A stretch of 64,000 nucleotides of DNA from Ramlibacter montanisoli. GTDB lineage: Bacteria > Pseudomonadota > Gammaproteobacteria > Burkholderiales > Burkholderiaceae_C. Under the pieces are notes generated by a model that was not told the DNA's origin, made no database searches, and saw nothing but the letters and a program-made list of their open reading frames with translations. The stretch covers positions 4,092,001 through 4,156,000 of the forward strand of contig NZ_JABFCS010000001.1 of the NCBI RefSeq assembly GCF_013087525.1. Direction: 5' to 3'. Shown in pieces: positions 34,780 to 44,760 of this stretch. A program made the position numbers and the translations under genes. Positions within the stretch are counted from its first letter, which is position 1. The number at the start of each line of letters is the position of its first letter.

Positions 34780-35898
34780 ATGACCGATCTCACGCCCCGC
34801 TTCGAACAGGCGCCAGCACCCGAAGGCCGGGCCATCCGGCTCCTCGGCGAGTGGACGGCCGCCCAGTTCGGCCGCCCCCGCGTGTTCCGCGAGGTGCGCC
34901 GCATCCTGCCCGGGGACAGGGGCGGGCAGCTGTGGGACCTGCGGCAGGCCGTGCAACTGGATCACGTGGGCGCGCAGCTGCTGTGGGACCACTGGGGACA
35001 ACGCTGGCCCGAGCAGGTGGAACTGCTGCCGCCGCAGCGCGCGATCCTGGAGCGGGTCGCGCAGTACACGACGCCGCCGCCGCGGCGCACGCGCCTGGGC
35101 CTGCGCGGGATGTACCTCGCCCTGGGTGCGTACGTGCTGCGCGCCCTCGGGCACATGAAGGGCTTCGTGCGCCTGATCGGCCAGCTCACGCTGGACCTGC
35201 GCGAACTGGTGCGGGCCTTCCACCGCGCACCCTGGCGCGATTTCTCCGGGCACCTGTACCACATCGGCGCGACCGCACTGGGCATCACGGCCCTGGTGGG
35301 CGGGCTGATCGGCGTGGTGCTGGCCTACCTCACCTCGCAGCAGCTGCGGCGCTTCGGTGCCGATGCGTACATCGTCGACATCCTGGGCATCGCGCTGATC
35401 CGCGAACTGGGCCCGATGCTGGCGGCCATCCTGGTGGCCGGCCGCTCGGGGTCCGCCATTACCGCGCAGATCGGCGTGATGCGGGTGACCGAGGAACTGG
35501 ATGCGATGCGGGTGATGGGCATCTCGCACACCTACCGGCTGGTCATGCCGCGGGCGATGGCGCTGTCCGTCGCCATGCCCCTGATCGCCGCGTGGACCAC
35601 GGTGGCCGGACTGATCGGCGGCATGATCGCCGCCGACCTGTCGCTGGGCATCAGCCCGATCTTCTTCCTCAAGGCGCTGCCGGGCGCGGTGAGCCTGCCC
35701 AACCTGGTGCTCGGCCTGTCCAAGTCGGTCGTGTTCGGCATCCTCATCGCCCTGATCGGCTGCCACTTCGGCCTGCGGGTACAGCCCAACACGGAGAGCC
35801 TCGGCCAGGGCACGACCTCGGCGGTGGTGACCGCGATCACCGTGGTGATCCTGGTCGATGCGCTCTTCGCCGTGCTCTTCAGCAACGTGGGCATGTGA
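34780..35898 (+). CDS. mlaE: MlaE-family lipid ABC transporter permease with N-terminal STAS-like region
   Basis: Protein of 372 residues. The first 115 residues are soluble and STAS-like (LWDLRQAVQLDHVGAQLLWDHWG). The rest is the MlaE permease, with GLIGVVLAYLTSQQLRRFGADAYI, IRELGPMLAAILVAGRSGSAITAQIGVM and NTESLGQGTTSAVV. It is longer than E. coli MlaE because of the N-terminal region. It probably moves phospholipids between the membranes with MlaF and MlaD. First gene of a four-gene operon with overlapping junctions. Confidence 0.87.
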   Translation: MTDLTPRFEQAPAPEGRAIRLLGEWTAAQFGRPRVFREVRRILPGDRGGQLWDLRQAVQLDHVGAQLLWDHWGQRWPEQVELLPPQRAILERVAQYTTPPPRRTRLGLRGMYLALGAYVLRALGHMKGFVRLIGQLTLDLRELVRAFHRAPWRDFSGHLYHIGATALGITALVGGLIGVVLAYLTSQQLRRFGADAYIVDILGIALIRELGPMLAAILVAGRSGSAITAQIGVMRVTEELDAMRVMGISHTYRLVMPRAMALSVAMPLIAAWTTVAGLIGGMIAADLSLGISPIFFLKALPGAVSLPNLVLGLSKSVVFGILIALIGCHFGLRVQPNTESLGQGTTSAVVTAITVVILVDALFAVLFSNVGM

Positions 35899-36716
35899 TG
35901 GCGGACGCGGTCCTCACCCCCATTCCCGCCGACGGGCCCATCGTCGAGATCCGCAAGCTGACGTCCGCGTTCGACCTGCCGGACCGGCGGCTGGTGATCC
36001 ACAAGGACCTGGACCTCACCGTCAACCGGGGCGAGGTGCTGTCCATCGTCGGCGGTTCTGGCTCCGGCAAGACCGTGCTGCTGCGCCAGATCCTCGGCCT
36101 GGAGCGGCCCGCGGCCGGCGAGGTGCGCATCATGGGCCAGCCGCTCCACACGCTTTCGCAGCGCGGCGCTTCCAGCCGCATCGGCATGCTGTTCCAGCAC
36201 GGCGCGCTGTTTTCCGCCTTCAACGTGCTGGAGAACGTCGCCTTCCCGCTGCGCGAACTGAAGACGCTGCCGCAGCGGCTGATCGACGAAGCGGCGATGG
36301 TGTGCTTGCAGATGGTGGGCCTCAAGCCCGCCGACGCGCAGAAGATGCCGTCCGAACTGTCGGGCGGGATGATCAAGCGGGCCGCCCTGGCCCGGGCGCT
36401 GATCATGGATCCGCCGCTGCTCTTGCTGGACGAGCCCACCGCCGGGCTGGACCCGGACAGCTCCGATGCCTTCGTGCACCTGCTGCGTTCCCTGCACCGC
36501 GACCTCGCCCTGACTGTCATCATGGTCACCCACGACCTGGACACGCTGTTCGAGCTGTCCACGCGGATCGCGGTGGTGGCCGACCAGCGGGTGATCGTCG
36601 CCGGCCGCCCGAAGGACGTGATCGCCTTCCGCCACCCCTTCATCGAGGACTTCTTCCTGGGCGAACGCGGCCAGCGGGCGATGGAACTGCTGCGCGAATA
36701 TCCCTTCGCGATCTAG
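35898..36716 (+). CDS. mlaF: MlaF-type ABC ATPase
   Basis: ATPase of 272 residues: GGSGSGKTVLLRQILGLERP (Walker A), the MlaF-type GMLFQHGALFSAFNVLENVAFPLRE, LSGGMIKRAALARAL (signature) and LLLDEPTAGLDP (Walker B). Its ATG overlaps the mlaE stop by one base. It powers the MlaE permease. The C-terminal HPFIEDFFLGERG is shared with the family. Confidence 0.9.
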   Translation: MADAVLTPIPADGPIVEIRKLTSAFDLPDRRLVIHKDLDLTVNRGEVLSIVGGSGSGKTVLLRQILGLERPAAGEVRIMGQPLHTLSQRGASSRIGMLFQHGALFSAFNVLENVAFPLRELKTLPQRLIDEAAMVCLQMVGLKPADAQKMPSELSGGMIKRAALARALIMDPPLLLLDEPTAGLDPDSSDAFVHLLRSLHRDLALTVIMVTHDLDTLFELSTRIAVVADQRVIVAGRPKDVIAFRHPFIEDFFLGERGQRAMELLREYPFAI

Positions 36717-36742
36717 AACATGAAGAAAGGTTGAAACACACC

Positions 36743-37699
36743 ATGGAAAACAAGGCCCACGCGATGGCCGCCGGCATCTTCGTCGCGATCCTGTCGGCGC
36801 TGGTGCTCGCGCTGGCCGCCTGGCTGACGCGCGACACCGGCGTGCGCGACGTGTACGAGATCTCGACGCGCGAATCGGTCACCGGCCTGCAGGAGCAGGC
36901 GCCGGTGCGCTTTCGCGGCGTCGACGTCGGCAAGGTCAAGCGCATCGGCTTCGACCCCAAGCAGATGGGCAACATCCTGATCCGGCTGGAGATCGACCGC
37001 GACACGCCGCTGACCCGCGAAACCTTCGCGACCCTGAGCTACCAGGGCGTCACCGGCCTGGCCTTCATCCAGCTGGCCGACGAGGGCCGTGTCGCCGCCA
37101 GGCTGCAGCCCAACGACGAGGTGCCGCCGCGCATTCCGCTGCGCCCGGGCCTGATCGCGCGGCTGGAGGAAAAAGGCGAGGTGATCCTGGAGAAGGTGCA
37201 GGAGGCGACCGAGCGCGTGAACACGCTGCTGGGGGACCCGAACCAGAAGCGCATCGCCGTCGCGCTGGAGAACATCAGCCAGGCGGCCAGCAGCACCAAC
37301 CAGCTGGTCACGCGCATCGACGGCACCATCAAGAACGGGCTCGACCCGGCGCTGCGCGAGGCCACGGTCACCTTGCGCGGCACGCAGAAGACGGTGGACC
37401 AGGTCGGCGCCGCGGCCGCGCAGTTCGGCCAGACGGCGCAGCGCCTGAACGCCCCGGGCGGCGCGATCGACCGCGTCTCCGAAGGCACCGACGCGTTGGC
37501 GCACGCGGCCGAGACCTTCAGCGTCGGCACGCTGCCGCGCATCAACCGCGCCACCGACGAAACGACCCGCACCGTGCGCACGCTCAACCGCGCGGTCAAC
37601 GAACTCACCGAGAATCCGCAGATGCTGATCTATGGCGATGGTGCCGCGCAACCCGGGCCGGGCGAGCCCGGCTTCCGCGCGCCGGGAGGGCGGCGATGA
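36743..37699 (+). CDS. mlaD: MlaD-like MCE-domain protein
   Basis: Protein of 318 residues with one N-terminal membrane anchor (residues about 8-27) and an MCE domain (VTGLQEQAPVRFRGVDVGKVKRIGF). A long helical tail follows (residues about 150-290) with heptad-like Asn/Thr-rich segments. It is periplasmic and anchored in the inner membrane; the helical tail may span toward the outer membrane, as in PqiB/LetB-like proteins. It follows mlaF by 26 bases and overlaps the lipoprotein gene by four. Confidence 0.88.
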   Translation: MENKAHAMAAGIFVAILSALVLALAAWLTRDTGVRDVYEISTRESVTGLQEQAPVRFRGVDVGKVKRIGFDPKQMGNILIRLEIDRDTPLTRETFATLSYQGVTGLAFIQLADEGRVAARLQPNDEVPPRIPLRPGLIARLEEKGEVILEKVQEATERVNTLLGDPNQKRIAVALENISQAASSTNQLVTRIDGTIKNGLDPALREATVTLRGTQKTVDQVGAAAAQFGQTAQRLNAPGGAIDRVSEGTDALAHAAETFSVGTLPRINRATDETTRTVRTLNRAVNELTENPQMLIYGDGAAQPGPGEPGFRAPGGRR

Positions 37700-38313
37700 G
37701 GCGATGGCTGCTCGCCGCGCTGGCCGCCCTGGCGCTGGCCGGCTGCAAGGCGCTGCCGGACAAGCCGGTGCGCCAGACCATGTACGACTTCGGCCCCTCC
37801 TCGCCGGTGGAGACCGCGGCCACCAGCCGCGGCGCGCTGGTGCTGCCGGAAGTGGAGGTCACCGGCATCCTGGAGACGCCGGCCCTGCTGTACCGCCTGG
37901 GCTACGAGGACGCACACCAGCTGCGGCCCTACGCCTATGCGCGCTGGAGCGCGCCGCCCGGGCAGCTGCTGCGGCAGCGCCTGCGCGACGTGCTGGGACG
38001 CGATCGCGCCGTGCTCGATGCGGCCGCGGCCGCGGCGCTTTCGCGGCGCGGCGGCACGCCGCCGCCGGTGCTGCGGGTGGAGCTGGAGGAGTTCAGCCAG
38101 CTGTTCGATTCGCCGGGTGAGAGCAAGGGCGTGGTGCGCGTGCGCTGCACGCTGCTGGAAAACACCGGCGGCGGCGAGCGCCTGGTGGCGCAGCGCAGCT
38201 TCAACGTGCAGCGCCCCGCCCCCAGCGCCGACGCACCCGGCGGCGTGCGCGCGCTGACCGCCGCCACCGACGCGGCGGCGCAGGACATCGCCAGCTGGCT
38301 GCAACAGCGCTGA
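37696..38313 (+). CDS. ABC-type transport auxiliary lipoprotein (PqiC/DUF330-like)
   Basis: Lipoprotein of 205 residues with signal and lipobox LALAGC (Cys17). The mature part (ALVLPEVEVTGILETPALLYRLGYEDAHQLRPYAYARW) is the typical PqiC-like domain. Likely in the outer membrane or periplasm as the partner of the MCE protein MlaD. ATG overlaps the mlaD stop. The position at the end of the mla operon supports a lipid-transport role. Confidence 0.86.
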   Translation: MRRWLLAALAALALAGCKALPDKPVRQTMYDFGPSSPVETAATSRGALVLPEVEVTGILETPALLYRLGYEDAHQLRPYAYARWSAPPGQLLRQRLRDVLGRDRAVLDAAAAAALSRRGGTPPPVLRVELEEFSQLFDSPGESKGVVRVRCTLLENTGGGERLVAQRSFNVQRPAPSADAPGGVRALTAATDAAAQDIASWLQQR

Positions 38314-38317
38314 AGCC

Positions 38318-38878
38318 ATGGCCGCCGCCGTGCCGCTGGAAGAACGGATCCGCGCCGCCGGCCTGGAGGTGGCGGGTTGCTGCGAACAGCTGTCGCAGTG
38401 GCCCGGGCTGCTGGAGCACAGCACGCTGCTGCAGGACTTCACGCCCAAGGAAGTGGACGTGCTCGGCTCCCTGATGCTGCAGGTGCGGGCCAAGCCGCCG
38501 GGCGACATGCTGATCCGCGAAGGCGACATCAACGACTGGATGATGCTGCTTCTGAGCGGCACGGTGGACGTGGGCAAGCGCATCGGCCCCGACGCCAACC
38601 ACGAGGAGCGCGGGGACAACACGCGGCTGGCGGTGCTGCGGCCCGGCACCGTGCTGGGCGAGATGTCGATGTTCGACGGCGAGCCGCGCTACGCGAGCTG
38701 CTGGGCGCTGAGCGCGGTCGAGGCCGCGGTGCTCGACCGCGAGGCCGTGGCACGATTGATCAAGACGCGCCCCGACATCGGCGCCAAGCTGCTGGTCAAG
38801 CTGACGCAGCTGCTGGCCCAGCGCCTGCGCAACACCAGCGCCCAACTGGTGAAGGTGCTGCAGCGGCACGTGGCGTGA
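38318..38878 (+). CDS. Cyclic-nucleotide-binding-domain protein without DNA-binding domain
   Basis: Protein of 186 residues made almost wholly of a cNMP-binding/cupin domain (DMLIREGDINDWMMLLLSGTVDVGKR, VLRPGTVLGEMSMFDGEPRYASCWAL). The phosphate-binding cassette GEMSMFDGEPRYAS approximates the cNMP consensus (GExxLxxxxxRxA), so ligand binding is plausible. A helical C-terminus (LLVKLTQLLAQRLRNTSAQLVKVL) suggests dimerisation. No HTH is seen. It follows the lipoprotein by four bases and may be in the mla operon. Confidence 0.82.
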   Translation: MAAAVPLEERIRAAGLEVAGCCEQLSQWPGLLEHSTLLQDFTPKEVDVLGSLMLQVRAKPPGDMLIREGDINDWMMLLLSGTVDVGKRIGPDANHEERGDNTRLAVLRPGTVLGEMSMFDGEPRYASCWALSAVEAAVLDREAVARLIKTRPDIGAKLLVKLTQLLAQRLRNTSAQLVKVLQRHVA

Positions 38879-38898
38879 GACGACGAAGGAGGATGGAG

Positions 38899-39876
<978 letters not shown>

Positions 39877-39880
39877 TCCT

Positions 39881-39967
39881 TGTAGGTCGGTGGTGAGCCC
39901 GAAGGCGAACCCCGACAATCCGCGCGCGTACCGTCGCGGTTCGCCTGCGGGCTCACCACGACCTACA
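39881..39967. repeat. Large inverted repeat, convergent acuI/ribB junction
   Basis: The left arm beginning TGTAGGTCGGTGGTGAGCCC and the right arm ending GGGCTCACCACGACCTACA are about 30 bases each with two differences. The ribB stop is inside the right arm. It shares GTAGGTCGGTGGTGAGC and GAACCCCGAC with the copy at 45748-45784, so it is a dispersed REP-like family. May also end transcription on both strands. Confidence 0.75.
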
Positions 39968-40602
39968 TGGAGAGGCGGAACTGCCGCACCGCCTCCACGG
40001 TGGTGCAAAGCAAGCCATGCCGCGCCGCGAAAGCAGCCACCTCCGCCCCACGCGCCATGCTCCCGTCCGGATTCATCAGCTCGCACAGCACGCCCGCCGG
40101 CTGGCAGCCGGCCAGCTCCGCGAGGTCCACCGCCGCTTCCGTGTGGCCCTGGCGTTCCAGCACGCCACCTGGGCGCGCCACCAGGGGAACACGTGGCCGG
40201 GGCTCACGATCTCGCTGCGTTCCAGGGTCGAGCGCAGCGCGCACTGGATGGTCTGCACGCGGTCGGCGGCCGACACACCGGTGCTCACGCCGAAGGCCGC
40301 CTCGATCGACTGCGTGAAGGCGGTCGCATAGCGCGAGCGGTTGGTCTCCACCATCGGCCGCAGCTTCAGGGCGCTGGCGCGCTCGGGGCGCATGCACAGG
40401 CAGACGATGCCGCTGCCTTCGCGGATCAGCATCGCCATGGTGGCCGCCGTGATGCGGTCGGCGGCGACGATCAGGTCGGCCTCGTTCTCGCGGTCCGCGT
40501 CGTCGAGGACGAGCACGGGTTCGCCGGCGCGGATGCGCGCCAGCACCTGGTGGAGGGGCTCAGCGCGATCGCGCGGGCTTCGGTGATGGTTTCGGTGGTC
40601 AT
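39963..40602 (-). CDS. ribB: 3,4-Dihydroxy-2-butanone-4-phosphate synthase (two indels)
   Basis: Riboflavin-pathway enzyme that makes DHBP from ribulose 5-phosphate. [17 protein letters not shown] is the signature acidic loop, [10 protein letters not shown] the next block, and SPGHVFPL with [19 protein letters not shown] the C-terminal part. G runs 40555-40558 and 40184-40187 are each one base short; five in each join the three frames into 213 residues, the normal RibB length. There is no GTP cyclohydrolase II domain. Control is by the FMN riboswitch upstream (40711-40878). Confidence 0.88.
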
Positions 40603-40710
40603 GAAACGCTCCTGTTGGTTGAACAAAAACGCTTCAAGGCGGCAAAGAACGCGCACGCCTTCCCTTGCGGGCAGGCGCACGCACATCGCACCACGCGAGG
40701 CGGCGCGAAT

Positions 40711-40878
40711 CTTCTTTCATCCGGACTGAACAGGCCGTGAGACCTGCAACACCGTCGGCCCCAGCATCGGACTGGGTCTGCTGACCCCGGGGCTGCCTGC
40801 GCAGCCCCGGGCGCTCGCGGGCTCGCCACTCGCGTGGCCTACCGCCGGTGGGGAATCGCACCCCGCCCTGAAGACCCC
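40711..40878 (-). promoter_or_regulatory. FMN riboswitch (RFN element) upstream of ribB
   Basis: On the minus strand the order of conserved RFN blocks is complete: CTTCAGGGCGGGGTGCGATT, CCCCACCGGCGGTA, AGCCCGCGAGCG, GGTCAGCAGACCCAGT, GCCGACGG and AGTCCGGATGAAAGAAGA. It ends about 109 bases before the ribB ATG, leaving room for the expression platform. It should lower ribB expression when FMN is abundant. Confidence 0.95.
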
Positions 40879-40975
40879 GCCATCGTACGCGCGGGCGAAA
40901 CACCCCGCAGTCACTGCGGTGTCAGGCGTCCACTTTGGTACTGCTTTGCCCCCAGCACCTATAGTGGCTGCTCCG

Positions 40976-41917
40976 ATGGAGACCGGATCCACTCCCGCAG
41001 GGCGCCGCCGCAACCTGCTCGCGCGCCATGCGAGCGTGGCGCAGCGCCGCGTCTCGCGGCTGGACGGCAACGTGCGCGCGCTGCTGTGGTCGGGCACTGC
41101 CGGCCTGCTGTTCGTGGTGCTCAACTCGATCATGCGCGCGGTCTCGCTCACGCTCGACATCTTCGAGACGCAGTTCCTGCGCTACCTGATGGGCCTGGCC
41201 GTGATGCTGCCGCTGATGGCGCGCGCGGGGCTCGCGGCCTACCGGCCCAAGAACATCGGCGGCCAGTTCGCGCGCGGCGGCGTGCACACCGTGGGCCTGT
41301 GCCTGTGGTTCATCGCGCTGCCGCACATCACCATCGCCGACGTCACGGCGATCGGCTTCACCGGCCCGATCTTCATCATGCTGGGCGCGGTGCTGCTGTT
41401 CAAGGAGCCGATGCGCTGGGAGCGCTGGCTGGCCGCGGCGATCGGCTTCGCCGGCGTGCTGATCGTGGTCGCGCCCAAGCTGTCCGGCGGCGCCGGCTTC
41501 TACAACCTGGTGATGCTGGCGTCGTCGCCGGTGTTCGCCGCTTCCTTCCTGATCACCAAGGCGCTGACGCGCTACGAGCGGCCGGAGGTGATCGTCGCCT
41601 GGCAGTCGATCACCGTGACGCTCCTGAGCCTGCCGCTGGCGCTGTGGCACTGGCAGAACCCGACGGCCACGCAGTGGCTGCTGTGCGCCTTGTGCGGCCT
41701 GCTCGGGAGCACGGCGCACTACTGCCTGACGCGCTCCTATGCCACGGCCGACATCTCGGCCACGCAGTCGCTCAAGTTCCTCGACCTGGTGTGGGCGACG
41801 CTGATCGGCTGGATCTGGTTCGGCGACCATCCGAGCCGCTCGACGATCATCGGCGGCATCGTGATCTGCGCTTCGACGATCTGGATCGCGCGGCGCGAAG
41901 CCCGCGGCCCGCGTTAA
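40976..41917 (+). CDS. DMT-superfamily (EamA) transporter
   Basis: Inner-membrane protein of 313 residues with about ten hydrophobic helices arranged as two EamA repeats (IADVTAIGFTGPIFIMLGAVLLFKEP and ADISATQSLKFLDLVWATLIGWIWFGD). Likely a metabolite exporter, substrate unknown. ATG 40976 gives a charged N-terminus METGSTPAGRRR; an upstream GTG is less likely. It overlaps the convergent 5'-nucleotidase by four bases. Confidence 0.85.
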   Translation: METGSTPAGRRRNLLARHASVAQRRVSRLDGNVRALLWSGTAGLLFVVLNSIMRAVSLTLDIFETQFLRYLMGLAVMLPLMARAGLAAYRPKNIGGQFARGGVHTVGLCLWFIALPHITIADVTAIGFTGPIFIMLGAVLLFKEPMRWERWLAAAIGFAGVLIVVAPKLSGGAGFYNLVMLASSPVFAASFLITKALTRYERPEVIVAWQSITVTLLSLPLALWHWQNPTATQWLLCALCGLLGSTAHYCLTRSYATADISATQSLKFLDLVWATLIGWIWFGDHPSRSTIIGGIVICASTIWIARREARGPR

Positions 41918-42819
41918 ACCACGCTGTTGGCGATCCCCGCCGACACGTGCCCCGACGGCACGTGCATCGCCGCATGCGTCACGTGCCGGGTCTGGTCGTC
42001 GAAGAAGAAGTCCGGCTCGAACTCGCGCAGGAACTCGCCCTTGGGCAGGCCGCCGAGGAACATGGCCTCGTCGACGTTGATCTTCCAGTCCATCAGCGTG
42101 CGGATCGCCCGCTCGTGCGCCGGCGCGCTGCGCGCGGTGACCAGCGCGGTGCGCACGCGCATCTGCGGATTGGCCGCCTGCTGCAGCCGGTGCAAGGCGG
42201 TCAGCAGCGGCTTGAAGGGGCCGCCGGGCAGCGGCTGGGTCGCCTTGCTCGACTCGTGTTCCTGGAAGGCTTCCAGCCCGCGTGCCTGGAACACCTGCTC
42301 GGCCTCGTCGGAGAACAGCACCGCGTCGCCGTCGAAGGCGATGCGCACCTCGTTCGGGTAGTTCGCGCTGGCCAGCACCGATTCGGTCAGCACGCGCGCG
42401 GCGGGAAAGCCCGCGGCCAGCGCCTGGCGCACGTCGTCCGCGTTGGCCGACAGGAACAGGTGCGCGCGCAGCGGGCGCAGGTAACCGAAGGGCGAGCGCC
42501 CCTGCGTGAACACGCCGCGCTGCAGGTGGATGTTGTTGGCCTTGGCCGAACGGAACACGCGCATGCCCGAGACCGGGTCGTTGCGTGACAGCACGACCAC
42601 CTCCACCCGTTGCGAAGTGGTGTCGTTGAAGGCCAGCAGCTTGCGGATCAGCGAGAAGGCGATGCCGGGCGACGCCGGCCGGTCCAGGCGCTGCAGCTGC
42701 AGCTGCATGTAGCCGGCCGCGTCGCCGCTTTCGAAGACGCGGTTCTCCTCCTCGAAGTCGAACAGCGCCCGCGAGGAGATCGCCACCACCAGCTTGTCGT
42801 CCAGGGACACGGAAGCCAT
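41914..42819 (-). CDS. 5'-Nucleotidase (cytosolic, Nt5 type)
   Basis: Soluble protein of 301 residues. VVAISSRALFDFEEENRVFE, VVVLSRNDPVSGMRVFRSA, RIAFDGDAVLFSDEAEQVFQARGL and FLGGLPKGEFLREFEPDFFFDDQ match the bacterial 5'-nucleotidase family of HAD-like fold; the DGD motif and the FFDDQ motif supply the metal-binding aspartates. It dephosphorylates nucleoside monophosphates. Just downstream of gspF on the same strand (4 bases). Confidence 0.85.
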   Translation of the reverse strand: MASVSLDDKLVVAISSRALFDFEEENRVFESGDAAGYMQLQLQRLDRPASPGIAFSLIRKLLAFNDTTSQRVEVVVLSRNDPVSGMRVFRSAKANNIHLQRGVFTQGRSPFGYLRPLRAHLFLSANADDVRQALAAGFPAARVLTESVLASANYPNEVRIAFDGDAVLFSDEAEQVFQARGLEAFQEHESSKATQPLPGGPFKPLLTALHRLQQAANPQMRVRTALVTARSAPAHERAIRTLMDWKINVDEAMFLGGLPKGEFLREFEPDFFFDDQTRHVTHAAMHVPSGHVSAGIANSVV

Positions 42820-42823
42820 GGCC

Positions 42824-44050
42824 CTATCGTACCCACTGGTTGAGCTGAATGATGGGCAGCAGCACCGCCAGCACGATCAGCATCACCACCAGGCCCATGG
42901 CGACGATCAGCAGCGGCTCCAGCAGCGTGGCCAGCTGCAGTGCGCGCCGCTGCACCTCCTGCGACAGCTGCTTGGCCGCCCGCTGCAGCATGGAGGGCAG
43001 CTGGCCGGTCTGTTCGCCCAGCCGGGCGAACATGCCCAGCAGGCCGGGGAAGCGCTTCTTCTGCGCCAGCGCGGAGGCCAGCGGCGCGCCTTCGCGCACC
43101 AGCACCAGCGCGTCGAGCGCGTCGGCCCGCATCGCCCGGTTTCCCAGGGTCTCGGCCGCGGCCTGCAAGGCCTTCAGGATCGGCACGCCGGCCCCCGCCA
43201 GCATGGCCAGCGTGCCGGCGAAGCGCGCCGCGTTGTAGCCGCGCGAAAGCCGGCCGACCAGCGGCAGCGTCAGCCAGCCGGCGTCGAAACGCTCGCGGAA
43301 GGCCCGATTGCGCAGCGACAGGCGCAGCATCGCGAAGGCCGCCGCCAGCACCAGCAGCAGCGCGATGCCCCAGCTGCGCAGGAAGGCGCTGAAGGCCAGC
43401 ATCACCACCGTCAGCAGCGGCAGCGCGCGCTTGCTGCCCGCGAACACGTTGGCCACCTGCGGCACCACGTAGGTCATGAGCAGTAGCACGATCACCAGCG
43501 CGGCCACCGTCACGATCGCCGGATAGAGCGTGGCCGCCATCAGCTTGGCGTTGAGCGCCTGCCGCTCCTCCAGGTCGTCGGCCAGCCGCTCCAGCACCAC
43601 GCCCAGGTGGCCGCTCTGCTCGCCGGCGCCCACCACCGCCACGTAAATGTCGGAGAACTCGCGCGGAAAGCGCGACAGCGCCTTGGCGAAGGAGGAGCCC
43701 GCGTTCACCTCGGCGCGCAGGGCGGCGATCAGGTGGTGCTGCTGCTCGTTCTCGGCCTCGTCGGCCAGCGCGGTCAGCGCCCGCTCGAGCGTCAGGCCCG
43801 AGCCGACCAGGCCGGCCAGCTGCCGCGTCCAGATCGCCAGCCCGGTGGAATTGAACACCGCCCGGCGCAGGGACAGGGCGGACGCGACCGCCTCGCCGCG
43901 CGTCTCGCCCGAGGAGACCGGCTTCACGGCGAGCGGCACCAGGGCACGGCCGCGCAGCAGGCCGCGCGCGGCCCGGGCGGTGTCGGCCTCGATCACCCCC
44001 TTCTGGGTGGCGCCCTCGGCGTCCAGTGCCTCGAATGCATATGCAGGCAT
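42824..44050 (-). CDS. gspF: Type II secretion/type IV pilus inner-membrane protein GspF/PilC
   Basis: Polytopic platform protein of 408 residues. FEALDAEGATQKGVIEADTARAARGLLRGRALVPLAV is the GspF N-terminal domain. Two GspII-F domains follow (FTRQL-like IWTRQLAGLVGSGLTLERAL and FAGTLAMLAGAGVPILKALQAAAETLGN). Membrane helices lie near residues 170, 220 and 375. It anchors the ATPase of a type II secretion system. Other gsp genes are not adjacent; a GspE-type ATPase lies 16 kb away at 60478. Confidence 0.9.
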   Translation of the reverse strand: MPAYAFEALDAEGATQKGVIEADTARAARGLLRGRALVPLAVKPVSSGETRGEAVASALSLRRAVFNSTGLAIWTRQLAGLVGSGLTLERALTALADEAENEQQHHLIAALRAEVNAGSSFAKALSRFPREFSDIYVAVVGAGEQSGHLGVVLERLADDLEERQALNAKLMAATLYPAIVTVAALVIVLLLMTYVVPQVANVFAGSKRALPLLTVVMLAFSAFLRSWGIALLLVLAAAFAMLRLSLRNRAFRERFDAGWLTLPLVGRLSRGYNAARFAGTLAMLAGAGVPILKALQAAAETLGNRAMRADALDALVLVREGAPLASALAQKKRFPGLLGMFARLGEQTGQLPSMLQRAAKQLSQEVQRRALQLATLLEPLLIVAMGLVVMLIVLAVLLPIIQLNQWVR

Positions 44051-44162
44051 GGCGGCATGATACGGGCCGCGCCCGGCCGGAAGGAACGCGGCTGAGGCGC
44101 CGGCCTACAGGGCCCGGGCCGCGGCTGGGGTAGCGTGCTGGCTCGCAACCAGGAGAACGACC

Positions 44163-44734
44163 ATGGCCAGCCCACCCGGGGTCGCACCCGACCGCATAGC
44201 CCGCGTGCAGGAGCAAGGGTGAAAGGCCCCATGCGGCCGCTGCTGCTCGCCTTCGGCGCGGTGCACGCGCTGATGGCGGCGCTGTTCGCGATCGCCGCGC
44301 TGGTGCTGACCGGCGTGGCGGCGGTCTCGCTGTGGGAAGCGGCGTGGGCCGGCCTGGTGCCGAAGACGGCGCAGATCATCATCGAGGCGGTCGGCGTGCT
44401 GGCCGCCGCGGTGGTCGCCCTGCAGATCGCGCAGACGATCGCCGAGGAGGAAGTCGTGCGCATGGCGCAGGTGAGCGCGCCCACGCGCGTGCGCCGCTTC
44501 CTCTCGCGCTTCCTGGTGGTGCTGGTGGTTGCGCTGGTGATCGAGGGCCTGGTGATGACGCTCAAGGCCCTGCACGAGCGCCCGGCCGACATGCTCTATT
44601 CGGCGGCCCTGATCATCGCGTCCGCCGTGCTGCTGGCGAGCTGGGGCTGGTTCGTGCGCATGAACCGCTATGCCGAGGAACTGGAGCCGCAGGCGCTGGA
44701 GGAGGCGAAGGCCGAGGACCGGAAGGTGCAGTAG
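44163..44734 (+). CDS. Uncharacterised membrane protein (probable indel near N-terminus)
   Basis: Hydrophobic protein with about four membrane segments (residues about 25-60, 75-95, 120-140 and 150-170). A 19-codon frame starts at ATG 44163 behind AGGAG and ends in GGGTGA at 44217-44222. One more G in that run would continue as QEQGVKGPMRPLLLAFG and give about 190 residues. Otherwise the protein starts at GTG 44219 (171 residues). No family recognised. It diverges from gspF and precedes a Bug binding protein. Confidence 0.6.
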
Positions 44735-44760
44735 GATCGCCGCCGAAAGCGAGATCCTCC

